A stretch of 64,000 nt of DNA from JAUWTJ01 sp965603015 (GTDB lineage Bacteria; Pseudomonadota; Alphaproteobacteria; M2410): assembly GCA_965603015.1 (NCBI GenBank), contig CBFDBJ010000009.1, positions 1 to 64,000 on the forward strand. Reading direction: 5' to 3'. Under the pieces are notes generated by a model. That model had not been told where the DNA came from, ran no database searches, and saw nothing but the letters and a program-made list of their open reading frames with translations. This document shows, piece after piece, positions 24,648 through 33,969 of this stretch; the first letter of the stretch is position 1, and every line of letters starts with the position of its first letter. The position numbers and the translations under genes were made by a program.

Positions 24648-26885
24648 ATGATGAAAAAACGTAATCTGTTACTGACGACTGCATTGGCAGGCATGATGGC
24701 TTTTTCGACCGCCTCAAACGCTGCCACGAACGACCGCGCAGCCAAAGGTGAGGTAAGGACGAACCAGTTCTGGTGGCCGGATCAGCTCGACCTTTCCGCG
24801 CTGCGTAACCATGACGAGCGCTCAAATCCGTTCGGCGCAGACTTTGACTATGGCGAGGCGTTTCAAAAACTCGATCTTGATGCGGTCAAAGGCGACATCG
24901 ACAAGCTGTTGACCGAGTCACAGGACTGGTGGCCTGCCGACTTTGGCAACTACGGACCGTTCTTTATTCGCATGACCTGGCATAGTGCAGGCACATACCG
25001 CACCCTTGATGGGCGCGGTGGTGCAGACGGAGGCCAGCAACGATTTGATCCGCTCAACAGCTGGCCCGACAACGGAAACCTCGACAAGGCGCGCCGATTG
25101 CTTTGGCCGGTCAAGCAGAAATATGGAGAAGCATTGTCATGGGCAGACCTGATGGTCCTGGCCGGCAATGTCGCGCTGGAGAATATGGGTTTTGAAACCT
25201 ATGGATTTGCCGGTGGCCGTGCCGATGACTGGGAGCCTGATTTTGTCTACTGGGGCCCTGAAGTCGAGATGCTTGCAAGTGACCGCCATGAAAAAGACGG
25301 CGCGCTGCAACGCCCCCTTGGCGCCACTCATATGGGACTGATCTATGTCAATCCGGAAGGCCCGATGGGCAAACCGGATCCGGTCGCTTCAGCGAAAAAC
25401 ATTCGCCTGGCCTTTGGCCGGATGGCGATGAATGACGAAGAGACACTTGCTCTGGCCGCCGGTGGTCACACCTTTGGCAAGATGCATGGCGCTCACAAAC
25501 CGGGCGATTGTATGGGTGCGGAACCCGGTGCCGCACCGATTGAAGAGCAGGGTCTTGGCTGGAAAAACACCTGCGGCAAAGGCCATTCTGAAGACACCGT
25601 TACCAGCGGCCTCGAAGGGGCCTGGACCCAGGCGCCAACACAATGGACGTCGCTTTATCTGGAAAACCTGCTGAATCTTGACTGGAAGCTGACACGCAGT
25701 CCTGCCGGTGCAAAACAGTGGGTGCCAACCGATGAATCGCTTCACCAGGTGGTTCCGGATGCACACATCGAAGGCAAACTCAATCCGCCTGTGATGACCA
25801 CGGCTGACCTGGCCTTCAAGTTTGATCCGGAATACAAAAAGATTGCCGAGCGTTTCCTCGCCAACCCCGATGAATTCCAAAAGGCATTTGCCAAAGCCTG
25901 GTTCAAGCTGACCCACCGCGATATGGGCCCGCGTGCTCGCTATCTGGGTAATGAGGTGCCCGGTGAAATGCTGATCTGGCAGGATCCGGTTCCCGAGCCC
26001 GCAACCAAACCGATCAGCGAAGGTGCTGCGCAGAAACTGAAGAAACAGATACTCGACTCCGGTCTGACAGTTCCTGAACTTGTCCGCACGGCATGGTCCT
26101 CGGCTGCAAGCTTCCGGGCATCGGATATGCGCGGCGGTGCGAACGGTGCACGTGTCCAGCTTTCCCCCCAGAAAGATTGGGAAGCCAACAATCCTGCGGA
26201 ACTTGAAAAGGTTCTGGCAACGCTGAAAGGGATCCAGCAAGACTTCAACTCTTCGCGTTTGAGTTTCAGGAAGGTTTCCATGGCGGACATGATCGTTCTT
26301 GGTGGCGCGGCAGCCGTTGAGAAAGCGGCAAAGGATGCCGGTGTCGATGTAGCGGTTCCGTTTGAAGCAGGCCGCGGCGATGCAACACAAGAGCAAACAG
26401 ATGTTGCGTCCTTCGCTTTGCTTGAACCGAAAGCCGACGCCTTCCGCAACTACTTTAATGCGGCGGAAAGCTACCGATCCCCGACGGAGATGCTGGTCGA
26501 CAGAGCCGACCAACTGAACCTGACCGTGCCGGAAATGACAACATTGCTTGGCGGTATGCGCGCGCTTGATGCCAACACAGGCGGCTCGAAGCACGGTGTC
26601 TTTACCGACAACCCTGGTACGCTCACCAACGATTTCTTCGTGACGCTGATGGACATGTCCATCAAGTGGAAAAAAGCAAAAGCCGATGGCGTCTATGAAG
26701 GCGTGGACCGCAAGAGCGGTGAAGTCAAATATACGGCCACACCGGTTGACCTCATATTCGGTTCCAGCTCGGAACTGCGGGCCATTGCCGAGGTCTATGC
26801 CTACGAGAACTCAAACGAACAATTTGTGAGAGACTTTGTAGACGCCTGGGTCAAAGTGATGCAACTTGATCGCTTTGATCTGTAA
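24648..26885 (+). CDS. katG: Catalase-peroxidase KatG with signal peptide
   Basis: A 745-residue bifunctional heme enzyme that destroys hydrogen peroxide. The N-terminal half has distal Arg108, Trp111 and His112 (RMTWHSAG), the proximal His274 (GGHTFGKMHG), and Tyr233 and Met259. The spacing Trp-Tyr-Met (122 and 26 residues) matches the covalent adduct of Mycobacterium tuberculosis KatG, which is needed for catalase activity. Uniquely for the group, the protein starts with MMKKRNLLLTTALAGMMAF and an ATNA-region cleavage site (TASNA), a Sec signal peptide, so it is probably periplasmic. AAAGGAG before the ATG at 24648 fixes the start. It is divergent from oxyR, its likely activator. Confidence 0.95.
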   Translation: MMKKRNLLLTTALAGMMAFSTASNAATNDRAAKGEVRTNQFWWPDQLDLSALRNHDERSNPFGADFDYGEAFQKLDLDAVKGDIDKLLTESQDWWPADFGNYGPFFIRMTWHSAGTYRTLDGRGGADGGQQRFDPLNSWPDNGNLDKARRLLWPVKQKYGEALSWADLMVLAGNVALENMGFETYGFAGGRADDWEPDFVYWGPEVEMLASDRHEKDGALQRPLGATHMGLIYVNPEGPMGKPDPVASAKNIRLAFGRMAMNDEETLALAAGGHTFGKMHGAHKPGDCMGAEPGAAPIEEQGLGWKNTCGKGHSEDTVTSGLEGAWTQAPTQWTSLYLENLLNLDWKLTRSPAGAKQWVPTDESLHQVVPDAHIEGKLNPPVMTTADLAFKFDPEYKKIAERFLANPDEFQKAFAKAWFKLTHRDMGPRARYLGNEVPGEMLIWQDPVPEPATKPISEGAAQKLKKQILDSGLTVPELVRTAWSSAASFRASDMRGGANGARVQLSPQKDWEANNPAELEKVLATLKGIQQDFNSSRLSFRKVSMADMIVLGGAAAVEKAAKDAGVDVAVPFEAGRGDATQEQTDVASFALLEPKADAFRNYFNAAESYRSPTEMLVDRADQLNLTVPEMTTLLGGMRALDANTGGSKHGVFTDNPGTLTNDFFVTLMDMSIKWKKAKADGVYEGVDRKSGEVKYTATPVDLIFGSSSELRAIAEVYAYENSNEQFVRDFVDAWVKVMQLDRFDL

Positions 26886-26911
26886 TACAGGCTTGGACGA
26901 GTAATCTTTTT

Positions 26912-26942
26912 GGGGCTGTGGCGGGACTTCCGTCACGGCCCC
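26912..26942 (+). terminator. Weak hairpin terminator after katG
   Basis: Arms at 26912-26923 and 26931-26942 pair over 12 positions with two G-T pairs. No run of T follows, so it may be a rho-dependent or weak stop. Confidence 0.4.
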
Positions 26943-27008
26943 AATTCGTTAGAGACATGTCACGTCGAGCGAACTGCGATCAAGCAATAGTGCCGACCTG
27001 AAAAAGAC

Positions 27009-27045
27009 AAAAAAATGCCGCCCTCAACAAACGTCAAGGGCGGCA
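27009..27045 (-). terminator. Rho-independent terminator after the cold-shock gene
   Basis: On the minus strand TGCCGCCCT (27037-27045) pairs perfectly with AGGGCGGCA (27016-27024) around a 12-base loop, followed by a run of T (A-run just before 27016 on the plus strand). Confidence 0.85.
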
Positions 27046-27058
27046 CTCTTAATCGTAT

Positions 27059-27268
27059 TTAGTCAACGACGGAAAGATTTTCCGCGGAAGATTTGCCGTT
27101 CTTGCCTGGCTCAAGTTCGTAAGAAACTTTTTGGCCTTCATTCAGCGTGCTCAAACCAGCGCGCTCAACGGCAGAAATGTGCACAAATGCATCTTTTGAA
27201 CCGTCTTCTGGCTCAATGAAACCGAAACCTTTGGCGGCGTTGAAAAATTTTACAGTACCAGTAGTCAT
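27059..27268 (-). CDS. Cold-shock domain protein (CspA family)
   Basis: A 69-residue protein made of one cold-shock domain. RNP1 is KGFGFIEPE and RNP2 is DAFVHISAV, both with the aromatic residues that bind single-stranded nucleic acid. It acts as an RNA chaperone or antiterminator. The start is the ATG at 27268, with GAGGAA upstream; the longer frame to 27322 is not needed. A strong terminator follows directly. The upstream region is long, as usual for genes with regulated 5' untranslated regions, but no cold-box was identified. Confidence 0.93.
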   Translation of the reverse strand: MTTGTVKFFNAAKGFGFIEPEDGSKDAFVHISAVERAGLSTLNEGQKVSYELEPGKNGKSSAENLSVVD

Positions 27269-27890
27269 AGCTAATTCCTCTAACAGGAGTTTATTTCCGT
27301 GTGTCACACCATGTGGCAACACGTTTACTCAGCTCTCACACTGCAGGGGTATAGCAAGGATATTCGGCAAGCCGTCTATTCAGGTATGACATAACAAATG
27401 TAGAACGTGGCGCGATATGCCAGCAATATGGCGCCCCCGTCAACAGCTGTAAGACACGTCCGTGACCCGCAGAACCGTCTTGCCGAAGGTAACAACCCGG
27501 CAAAGCACGGTAGGCGAGGGAAACATACAATTAAAACAACGCACTACCGCTCTGCATAACGAAAACAAAACTGTCACAATCAGGGAAACACGCCTGAATT
27601 TTTTTTCGCTCATGGCTGAGTTTTCCATTGCCTCCCCCTCGCATTGGACCGGTTTTTGACAGAAATGCCACCAGGGAGGCACGAGGCGCTGGGGCTGACA
27701 AGTACCCGAGACGCCGTTGAAACACTCGTAAAAAGGGTCCCTTGCGAGGTTACAGATCAATCTTGACGCCACGTCAAATTCGGCAAAAGCCATGATCAAT
27801 TGCTGGAGGGAGGCCAATACTATCCGTTAACTGATCGTCTGTTTCATTGTCCATACCTTTCCTGTTGCCACGCCGATCAGAGAGCCGCGA
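27269..27890. other. Long intergenic stretch with no gene recognised
   Basis: About 620 bp. It holds the upstream region of the cold-shock gene (minus strand). A 125-codon minus-strand frame (27440-27817) lacks a ribosome site and has no recognisable motif, so I do not call it a gene. Nothing else is supported. Confidence 0.45.
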
Positions 27891-28811
27891 TCAAGGAACA
27901 CTGACTGGAAAGCCGCCAGCCCTGGCGACCATACCCGGCACAGAGTGGCCCAGCGCCTCCTCAAGCCAGTGCGCCGTTTTGATTAAAAGATCAAGATCAA
28001 TGCCGGTGTCGAACCCGGCCCGCTCCAGCATAAAAACGACATCTTCCGTCGAGATATTACCTGTGGCATCAGGTGCAAAAGGACAGCCGCCAAGACCGCC
28101 GCACGACGCGTCGATAATCCTGACACCTGTCTCCACCGCCGCAAATACATTGGCGATACCGGTATTGCGCGTATTGTGCACATGCAAACGCAAGGGAACG
28201 GTTTCGCCTCTCTCGCCAAGAAGATCTTGCACAGCGCTCATGCGCGCCTTCACATCCCACGGCGTCGCAACACCAATGGTGTCGGCGATGGCAAGTTCAT
28301 CCGGCTTGTGGTCCAGCAGATCGCCAACCACACTGACGAGCCGCTGCTGGGAAATCTCACCGTCAAAAGGACAGCCAAAGGCCGTAGTGACAATGACCGA
28401 ACAAAAAATCCCTGCCTGGCGTGCGCCTTCCGCAATCTCGCCGAACCGTCTGACGGTCTCGGCCGTATCGGCATTTTGATTGCGGATACCAAAGCCGTCC
28501 GACGCACTGACAACAAAATTGACCTCGTCACATTTGGCGTCAATCGCATCGGCGAGACCGCGGGCGTTCAGCGCCAGGCCAATATAGCGGGCCCCGCGAC
28601 CGCGCGGCACCCGGGCCATGACGTCCTTTGAGTCGGCCATCTGCGGCACAGCGCGTGGATTGACAAAGCTGGCAGCCTCAAGCCGCTTCACCCCCGCCTC
28701 AAGCAATCGGTCAATAAACTCAAGCTTCATATCAGTTGAGGCGTTGGCCGGGTCGTTCTGCAATCCGTCGCGAACCCCCACCTCAACAATCTCGATCTTT
28801 TCTCGCGCCAT
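27891..28811 (-). CDS. Hydroxymethylglutaryl-CoA lyase-like protein
   Basis: A 306-residue TIM-barrel enzyme of the HMG-CoA lyase/DRE-TIM family. Seen: VEVGVRDGLQND near the N-terminus (catalytic Arg/Asp), the metal-binding LHVHNTRNTG and the signature GLGGCPFAPDATGN with the catalytic Cys. True HMG-CoA lyase splits HMG-CoA to acetyl-CoA and acetoacetate in leucine breakdown. The divergent neighbour is a CoA transferase, and no methylcrotonyl-CoA carboxylase genes are near, so another acyl-CoA substrate (for example citramalyl-CoA-like) is possible (inference). The gap to the CoA transferase is 74 bp. Confidence 0.88.
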   Translation of the reverse strand: MAREKIEIVEVGVRDGLQNDPANASTDMKLEFIDRLLEAGVKRLEAASFVNPRAVPQMADSKDVMARVPRGRGARYIGLALNARGLADAIDAKCDEVNFVVSASDGFGIRNQNADTAETVRRFGEIAEGARQAGIFCSVIVTTAFGCPFDGEISQQRLVSVVGDLLDHKPDELAIADTIGVATPWDVKARMSAVQDLLGERGETVPLRLHVHNTRNTGIANVFAAVETGVRIIDASCGGLGGCPFAPDATGNISTEDVVFMLERAGFDTGIDLDLLIKTAHWLEEALGHSVPGMVARAGGFPVSVP

Positions 28812-28885
28812 CAGTTTTCTGCCTTTTGCCTTATGTCGCCGGGCACTTTATAGAGAAGGGACAAGAAGGAGAAGACTTTCCGCCC

Positions 28886-30112
28886 ATGAAAACCACGACA
28901 GAGACAGAAAAACAAGAAGGCCGCAAAGGCCCCCTTTCAGATATCACGGTATTGGAACTCGGCGTTCTCATTGCCGGTCCGTTCTGCGGTCAGCTGCTTG
29001 GCGATTTTGGCGCCGAGGTGATCAAGATCGAAGAACCCCTGACGGGTGACCCCATGCGCAACTGGGGACAGGTCCGCCCCGATGGCAACTCGGTTCACTG
29101 GGCCACAATTTCTCGCAACAAAAAGAGCGTCGGACTTAATCTTCGCACAGAGGAAGGCCAGCAGATCCTGAAGGATCTGATCAAGGGAGCTGACGTCGTG
29201 CTGGAGAATTTCAAACCCGGCACCATGGAAAAATGGGGCCTTGGTTACGATGTGCTGTCTGCCATCAACCCTGGCATCATTATGACCCGCGTCTCCGGTT
29301 ACGGCCAGACCGGGCCCTATGCATCTAAAGCCGGTTACGCCTCGGTCGGCGAGGCCATGGGCGGCGTGCGCTATGTCATCGGCGAACCGGACCGGCTGCC
29401 GTCCCGCGCCGGGATCTCGCTGGGCGACAGTCTCGCCGGAACCTTCGCGGCGCTGGGCACCTTGACGGCGCTGCATCATCGCCATACCACCGGGCGCGGC
29501 CAGGTGGTTGATGCCTCTATATTTGAGTCCGTCTTCGCCATGATGGAAAGCCTCATCCCGGAGTATCAATTCGCCGGCCACATCCGCGAGCGCACCGGCT
29601 CCTACCTGCCCGGCGTCGCGCCGTCCAACATCTACACCTGCAGCGACGGCATGATCATCATCGCCGCTAATCAGGACGCCATCTTCGGCCGCCTCGCCGA
29701 AGCCATGGGCCAGCCGGAACTTGTCAGCAACGCCCGCTACGCCACCCACGTCGCCCGCGGCACCAATCAGGCCGAGCTTGATGTTCTTATTAATGCGTGG
29801 ACAGGGACGCTCACCGCCGCTGAAGTCCAGGAAAAATGTGATGCGCAAAGCGTCGCCTGCTCCCCGATCTACCGCGCCCCGGAAATTCTCGAAGACGAAC
29901 ACTACAAGGCCCGCGAGGCCATCATCTCAAGGCTTCACCCGGAGCTCGGCGAATTCATGATGCAAAACACCTTCCCGAAACTCTCCGAAACACCAGGCGA
30001 CGTCACATCAATGGCGCCGAAACTCGGGGAGCACACGGACGAAGTTTTGAAATTAAAACTTGGGAAGTCAGAGGCGGATATTGCAGCACTACGTGCAAGC
30101 ATGATCATTTGA
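28886..30112 (+). CDS. CaiB/BaiF family CoA transferase (class III)
   Basis: A 408-residue class III CoA transferase. Seen: VLELGVLIAGPFCGQLLGDFGAEVIKIE at the N-terminus, the GADVVLENFKPGTMEKWGLGYD run, and SGYGQTGPYASKAGY, where a catalytic aspartate region follows. These enzymes move CoA between organic acids without free energy cost. The start is the ATG at 28886, with GAAGGAGAAG upstream; a longer frame from 28736 overlaps the divergent gene and is not used. It faces the HMG-CoA lyase-like gene, so the two may work on the same acid. A palindromic repeat follows the stop. Confidence 0.9.
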   Translation: MKTTTETEKQEGRKGPLSDITVLELGVLIAGPFCGQLLGDFGAEVIKIEEPLTGDPMRNWGQVRPDGNSVHWATISRNKKSVGLNLRTEEGQQILKDLIKGADVVLENFKPGTMEKWGLGYDVLSAINPGIIMTRVSGYGQTGPYASKAGYASVGEAMGGVRYVIGEPDRLPSRAGISLGDSLAGTFAALGTLTALHHRHTTGRGQVVDASIFESVFAMMESLIPEYQFAGHIRERTGSYLPGVAPSNIYTCSDGMIIIAANQDAIFGRLAEAMGQPELVSNARYATHVARGTNQAELDVLINAWTGTLTAAEVQEKCDAQSVACSPIYRAPEILEDEHYKAREAIISRLHPELGEFMMQNTFPKLSETPGDVTSMAPKLGEHTDEVLKLKLGKSEADIAALRASMII

Positions 30113-30136
30113 ACGACTACCCCGCTCCAAAAACCA

Positions 30137-30240
30137 TTGTCATCCTCGACGAGCGAAGCGAAGATCGGGGATCCATACCTGAAGCCCCTCCTCCGGTATG
30201 GATCCCCGGTTCCGTGCTCCGCACGGCCCGAGGATGACAA
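30137..30240. repeat. Palindromic intergenic repeat, copy 2
   Basis: Arms TTGTCATCCTCG (30137-30148) and CGAGGATGACAA (30229-30240) are reverse complements, as are CGGGGATCCATACC and GGTATGGATCCCCG nearer the centre. It has the same plan as the repeat at 16655-16773 (TGTCAT at one end, GATC core). It lies between the convergent CoA transferase and metallo-hydrolase genes; a run of T follows on the plus strand. Confidence 0.7.
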
Positions 30241-30260
30241 CTTTTTTGTTCTCAGCGGCC

Positions 30261-31181
30261 TTAGTTCCGCATGCCCGCCAGCGTAATCGCAACAAACTGC
30301 TCCGGCTTGAGGAACCCGCCCCAGCCCAGATCAAGAGCGTCGAGCGGCTTGTCGGCGATAATCTCTTCATCGGACATACCCTTGTCGATGCGCGACTGCA
30401 GCGCATCGCGCACACTCACCAGCTTGTCGTGCGCCTCCTGCAGATCCGCCTTGGTTGCCAGCGGCCCGTGACCGGGAATGATTTTCGTCTTGTCATCCGC
30501 CAGCGCAAGGCCCTTCTCATGCACCGCAATCATGCCGTGAATATTGCCACCACTCTCTGCGTCGATAAACGGATACCAGGTGTGAAAGAACGTATCGCCC
30601 ATGTGCAGCACATTGGCGTCTTTGACAAAGACAATGGAATCGCCATCAGTATGAGCCGCCTCGACCGACTTCACTTCAATCTTGTGGCCATTGAAGTAAA
30701 ACTCCACATTGCCGTCAAATGTCACGACCGGCAGCGCGGCGTCCGGAGAGGCCGGCGTCGTCCGGTCTCTCATTTTCGAGAACTGGTCGACGCTCATGCG
30801 CACACGAACATTACGGTGTGCGACGATGACGCTCCCCACCTTGCCGAGGTTTTCATTGCCGCCCGAATGGTCGCCATGCCAATGCGTGTTGAGAACATAC
30901 TTGACGTCACCGGATCCGATTTCGGTGAGCGCCGCAATGATCTTATCCGTCAACGGTGCATATTGATCATCGATCAGAAAAATTCCGTCCTCACCAACTG
31001 AAGCGCCCAGATTGCCGCCGCTGCCCATCAGCATGTAGAATCCGTTGCCAAGGTCAGTCGGCTTGATTTCGACGGCGTCAAAATCTTGCGCAAATGCCGC
31101 CCCGAGCGAAATAAATCCGCTCAACAGACCTGCTGAAATGAAAGTTCTGAAACCACTTTTTATATCGTTGTTAAGTACCAT
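30261..31181 (-). CDS. Exported MBL-fold metallo-hydrolase
   Basis: A 306-residue metallo-beta-lactamase fold protein with a signal peptide (FRTFISAGLLSGFISLGAAFA). The metal site THWHGDHSGGNE supplies His, His, Asp and His; EAAHTDGDSIVFV and IIPGHGPLA supply the later ligands. The family includes beta-lactamases, glyoxalases and many of unknown substrate; the absence of class B lactamase-specific residues prevents calling resistance. GGGAGAGG precedes the ATG at 31181. It is divergent from the ast operon. Confidence 0.85.
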   Translation of the reverse strand: MVLNNDIKSGFRTFISAGLLSGFISLGAAFAQDFDAVEIKPTDLGNGFYMLMGSGGNLGASVGEDGIFLIDDQYAPLTDKIIAALTEIGSGDVKYVLNTHWHGDHSGGNENLGKVGSVIVAHRNVRVRMSVDQFSKMRDRTTPASPDAALPVVTFDGNVEFYFNGHKIEVKSVEAAHTDGDSIVFVKDANVLHMGDTFFHTWYPFIDAESGGNIHGMIAVHEKGLALADDKTKIIPGHGPLATKADLQEAHDKLVSVRDALQSRIDKGMSDEEIIADKPLDALDLGWGGFLKPEQFVAITLAGMRN

Positions 31182-31429
31182 AGATCTTGCCTCTCCCTGG
31201 TCATCCCGATTCTTGAGTTCTGCAGCTTGTCACATATGGGCTGACCCGCCAACCCGATCTATCCCCTGCCACTATCCCTGCCACTATCCCTGCCATTCCC
31301 CCTATTACGACAACTTTACTTGTCCGTTTAAAGTGATAGTGTCAGCCCCAATCACGTACAAATTCGATGATACTGACCGCTGTCCCGATCACCCCTGCCT
31401 CGTCAGTAGTCAGTCCTGGAGAAAGCCCC

Positions 31430-32479
31430 ATGTTCATCATCCGCCCCATCAGGGAGGACGATCTTGACCGCCTGGTAGAGCTTGCCGCTTCCATTGAGGG
31501 GGGCGGCATGACCACCCTGCCCGCGGACCGCGATGTGCTGGCGGAAAAGATAAGGGTGTCCACAGAAAATTTCGCCAAAGAGATCACGCAGCCGGGCCCC
31601 GAAACTTACCTTCTTGTTCTGGAGGACACCGAAACGGGCCGCGTCGGCGGCACGGCGGCCATCTTCGCCAGGATCGGTATCGACAAGGCGTTTTATACCT
31701 ACAGCCTGACCAAAACGACCCACGTCTCCGTTGAACTCGGGCGGCACAATACCCATGACGTGCTCCACCTGGTAAACGACTACATCGGCTTTGCCGAGGT
31801 TGGCTCACTCTATCTTGCGCCAGACTTTCGCCAGCCCGGCAATGGCAGGCTGCTGGCACGCGCGCGCTATTTGTTGATGGGGCAGCACCCGGAGCGCTTT
31901 CCCGACGAAGTTGTCGCCGAAATGCGCGGCTGGCAGGACGAGAACGGTATCTCTCCGTTCTGGGAAGCCCTCGGCCGCCGGTTCTTTAACATGACGTTCC
32001 AGGAAGCGGATCATTTCAGCGCGGTTTCCAACAACCAGTTCATCGCCGACCTCATGCCAAAATTCCCGGTCTACGTGGATCTCCTGCCCGAGGAAGCCCG
32101 AAAGGTCATTGGCGTAACCCACAAGGACACAGTGCCCGCGCTCAAATTGCTCGAATGGGAAGGCTTTCACTATCGACGCCACGTCGACATTTTCGATGCC
32201 GGACCTTGCCTCCAGGCACAGCTCAAAAACATCCGCGCCATCAGGGATGCCAAGGTCTCGCGTATTGCAGAGGTCGTCAAAACAAGTCAGACCGAAGCAG
32301 ACGAGGCCTATACCCTCGACATCATATCAAAAGGTCAGGCAGCAGCGTTTCGCGCAACAACCGGTTTCACACGGCTGAACGACTCAGGGGAACTCATCAT
32401 AACAGACAGTGTCGCGAAAGCTCTTGGTGTTGGCGAGGGCGATACAGTGCGCCATGTGGTCTTCAAAGAGGCGAAGTAA
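31430..32479 (+). CDS. astA: Arginine N-succinyltransferase
   Basis: First enzyme of the arginine succinyltransferase pathway: succinyl-CoA plus arginine gives N2-succinylarginine. The 349-residue protein has the AstA-type start MFIIRPIREDDLDRLVELAA, the GGMTTLPADRD run, and LYLAPDFRQPGNGRLLARARYL, a typical acyl-CoA-binding part of this GNAT-like fold. The C-terminal half (RHVDIFDAGPCLQAQL) matches the family. The start is the ATG at 31430, with TGGAGA 10 bases upstream. It is the first gene of an astA-astD-astB operon; astD starts 5 bp after the stop. Confidence 0.92.
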   Translation: MFIIRPIREDDLDRLVELAASIEGGGMTTLPADRDVLAEKIRVSTENFAKEITQPGPETYLLVLEDTETGRVGGTAAIFARIGIDKAFYTYSLTKTTHVSVELGRHNTHDVLHLVNDYIGFAEVGSLYLAPDFRQPGNGRLLARARYLLMGQHPERFPDEVVAEMRGWQDENGISPFWEALGRRFFNMTFQEADHFSAVSNNQFIADLMPKFPVYVDLLPEEARKVIGVTHKDTVPALKLLEWEGFHYRRHVDIFDAGPCLQAQLKNIRAIRDAKVSRIAEVVKTSQTEADEAYTLDIISKGQAAAFRATTGFTRLNDSGELIITDSVAKALGVGEGDTVRHVVFKEAK

Positions 32480-32484
32480 CCGAT

Positions 32485-33966
32485 ATGACAGAACAATCAA
32501 AAGGCACCTTTATTAATGGCACATGGAAGGTCGGAGAAGGCCCGGCCCTTCTTTCCGAAAATCCGGCCACCGGTGAAACCATTTGGGCTGGCAATGCAGC
32601 GAGCAAGAGCCAGGTTGATCAGGCCATCGCTGCAGCACGAACCGCCTTCCCTGCATGGGCCGCGCGCACTATGGAAGACCGCCTCGGTTTGCTTGAGCGT
32701 TATCGCAGCGAGCTTGAAGGCCGCAAGGATGCTCTTGCCGAAGCCATCGCCCGCGAAAACGGCAAGCCGCTGTGGGATGCCGCCGGCGAGGCGGGCGCGA
32801 TGATCGGCAAGATCGCCATATCGGCAAAGGCCTTCCTTGAACGCACCCCGACTGTATCCGGTGACGGGCCCATGGGACGCACAGTTCTGCGCCACAGACC
32901 ACACGGTGTTCTGGCCATATTCGGCCCGTTCAATTTTCCCGGACACCTGCCCAACGGACACATTGTTCCTGCTCTCCTCGCCGGCAACACCCTGGTCTTC
33001 AAACCCTCGGAACTGACCCCCCGGGTCGGCGAACTTCTCGCCACCTGCCTTGAAGCAGCCGGGATCCCGGACGGCGTTATCAATCTGGTTCAGGGCGCAC
33101 GCGAAACCGGCGAAGCCCTCGCCGGACACCCGGGCATTGACGGACTCTTGTTTACCGGCAGCGAGAGGACCGGACGCCTCATTCATGAACAATTTGCAGG
33201 GCATACGGACAAAATGCTTGCGCTGGAACTCGGCGGCAACAACCCGCTTATCGTTCACGATGTCGAGGACCTCGAAGCCGCAAGCCTGACAACGATCCAG
33301 TCCGCCTTCATCACATCCGGCCAACGCTGCACCTGCGCGCGCCGCCTCATCGTGCCGGAAGGCAGCGCAGGCGATGCCTTCCTGGAAGCCCTGACGGCAA
33401 TGACACAGTCCGTCATCACCGGCGCATGGAATGACACGCCCGCGCCCTTCATGGGCCCGCTCATTTCCCTCGCCGCCTCGCAAACTGTCATGACCACGCA
33501 GGCCGAATGGCTTTCAAAAGGCGGCCACGCCCTTGTCGAGGCAACAACACCCGATCCCGCCCGGCCCTTTGTCACCCCGGGAATTATTGACGTCACGGCA
33601 ATCAAAAATCGCGCCGACAGTGAAATCTTCGGACCTCTTCTTCAGGTCATCAGAACACCGGATTTTGAAACCGCCATCGAAGAAGCCAACGCAACGCGCT
33701 TTGGTCTTGCATCAGGGCTCCTCAGCGACAATCCGATCAACTGGGAAACCTTCCTGGCCCGCGCGCGCGCCGGCATTGTTAACTGGAACAAGCCGCTGAC
33801 CGGCGCCAGCAGCGCCGCCCCCTTCGGCGGCATCGGTCTCTCCGGCAATCATCGGCCGAGCGCCTACTATGCTGCCGATTATTGCGCATGGCCCATGGCG
33901 TCAATGGAAGCGTCGCGGGTGGAAATGCCGGCTGCGCTGCCGCCCGGAATACGGACAGGGAATTAG
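32485..33966 (+). CDS. astD: Succinylglutamate-semialdehyde dehydrogenase
   Basis: NAD-dependent aldehyde dehydrogenase of 493 aa that oxidises N-succinylglutamate semialdehyde to N-succinylglutamate, step four of the AST pathway. Seen: FGPFNFPGHLPNGHI, the cofactor run FKPSELTPRVGELL, the ELGGNNPLIVHDVEDL region with the general-base Glu, and the catalytic SGQRCTCARRL Cys. AstD-specific features such as the FPGHLPNGHI loop support the name. It follows astA by 5 bp. The start ATG at 32485 has a weak ribosome site (GCGAAG). Upstream longer reading frames overlap astA and are not used. Confidence 0.92.
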   Translation: MTEQSKGTFINGTWKVGEGPALLSENPATGETIWAGNAASKSQVDQAIAAARTAFPAWAARTMEDRLGLLERYRSELEGRKDALAEAIARENGKPLWDAAGEAGAMIGKIAISAKAFLERTPTVSGDGPMGRTVLRHRPHGVLAIFGPFNFPGHLPNGHIVPALLAGNTLVFKPSELTPRVGELLATCLEAAGIPDGVINLVQGARETGEALAGHPGIDGLLFTGSERTGRLIHEQFAGHTDKMLALELGGNNPLIVHDVEDLEAASLTTIQSAFITSGQRCTCARRLIVPEGSAGDAFLEALTAMTQSVITGAWNDTPAPFMGPLISLAASQTVMTTQAEWLSKGGHALVEATTPDPARPFVTPGIIDVTAIKNRADSEIFGPLLQVIRTPDFETAIEEANATRFGLASGLLSDNPINWETFLARARAGIVNWNKPLTGASSAAPFGGIGLSGNHRPSAYYAADYCAWPMASMEASRVEMPAALPPGIRTGN

Positions 33967-33969
33967 TCT

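Noticed and set aside
25389..26594. Long minus-strand frame antisense to katG
   Set aside because: KatG is certain from its catalytic residues, and the antisense frame has no recognisable motif.
27440..27817. Minus-strand 125-codon frame in the 27.3-27.9 kb gap
   Set aside because: Cys/Phe-rich, no ribosome site, no family resemblance; treated as non-coding.
31266..31289. Two tandem 12-base copies of CTGCCACTATCC
   Set aside because: Too short and not in a gene; probably slippage in low-complexity sequence.
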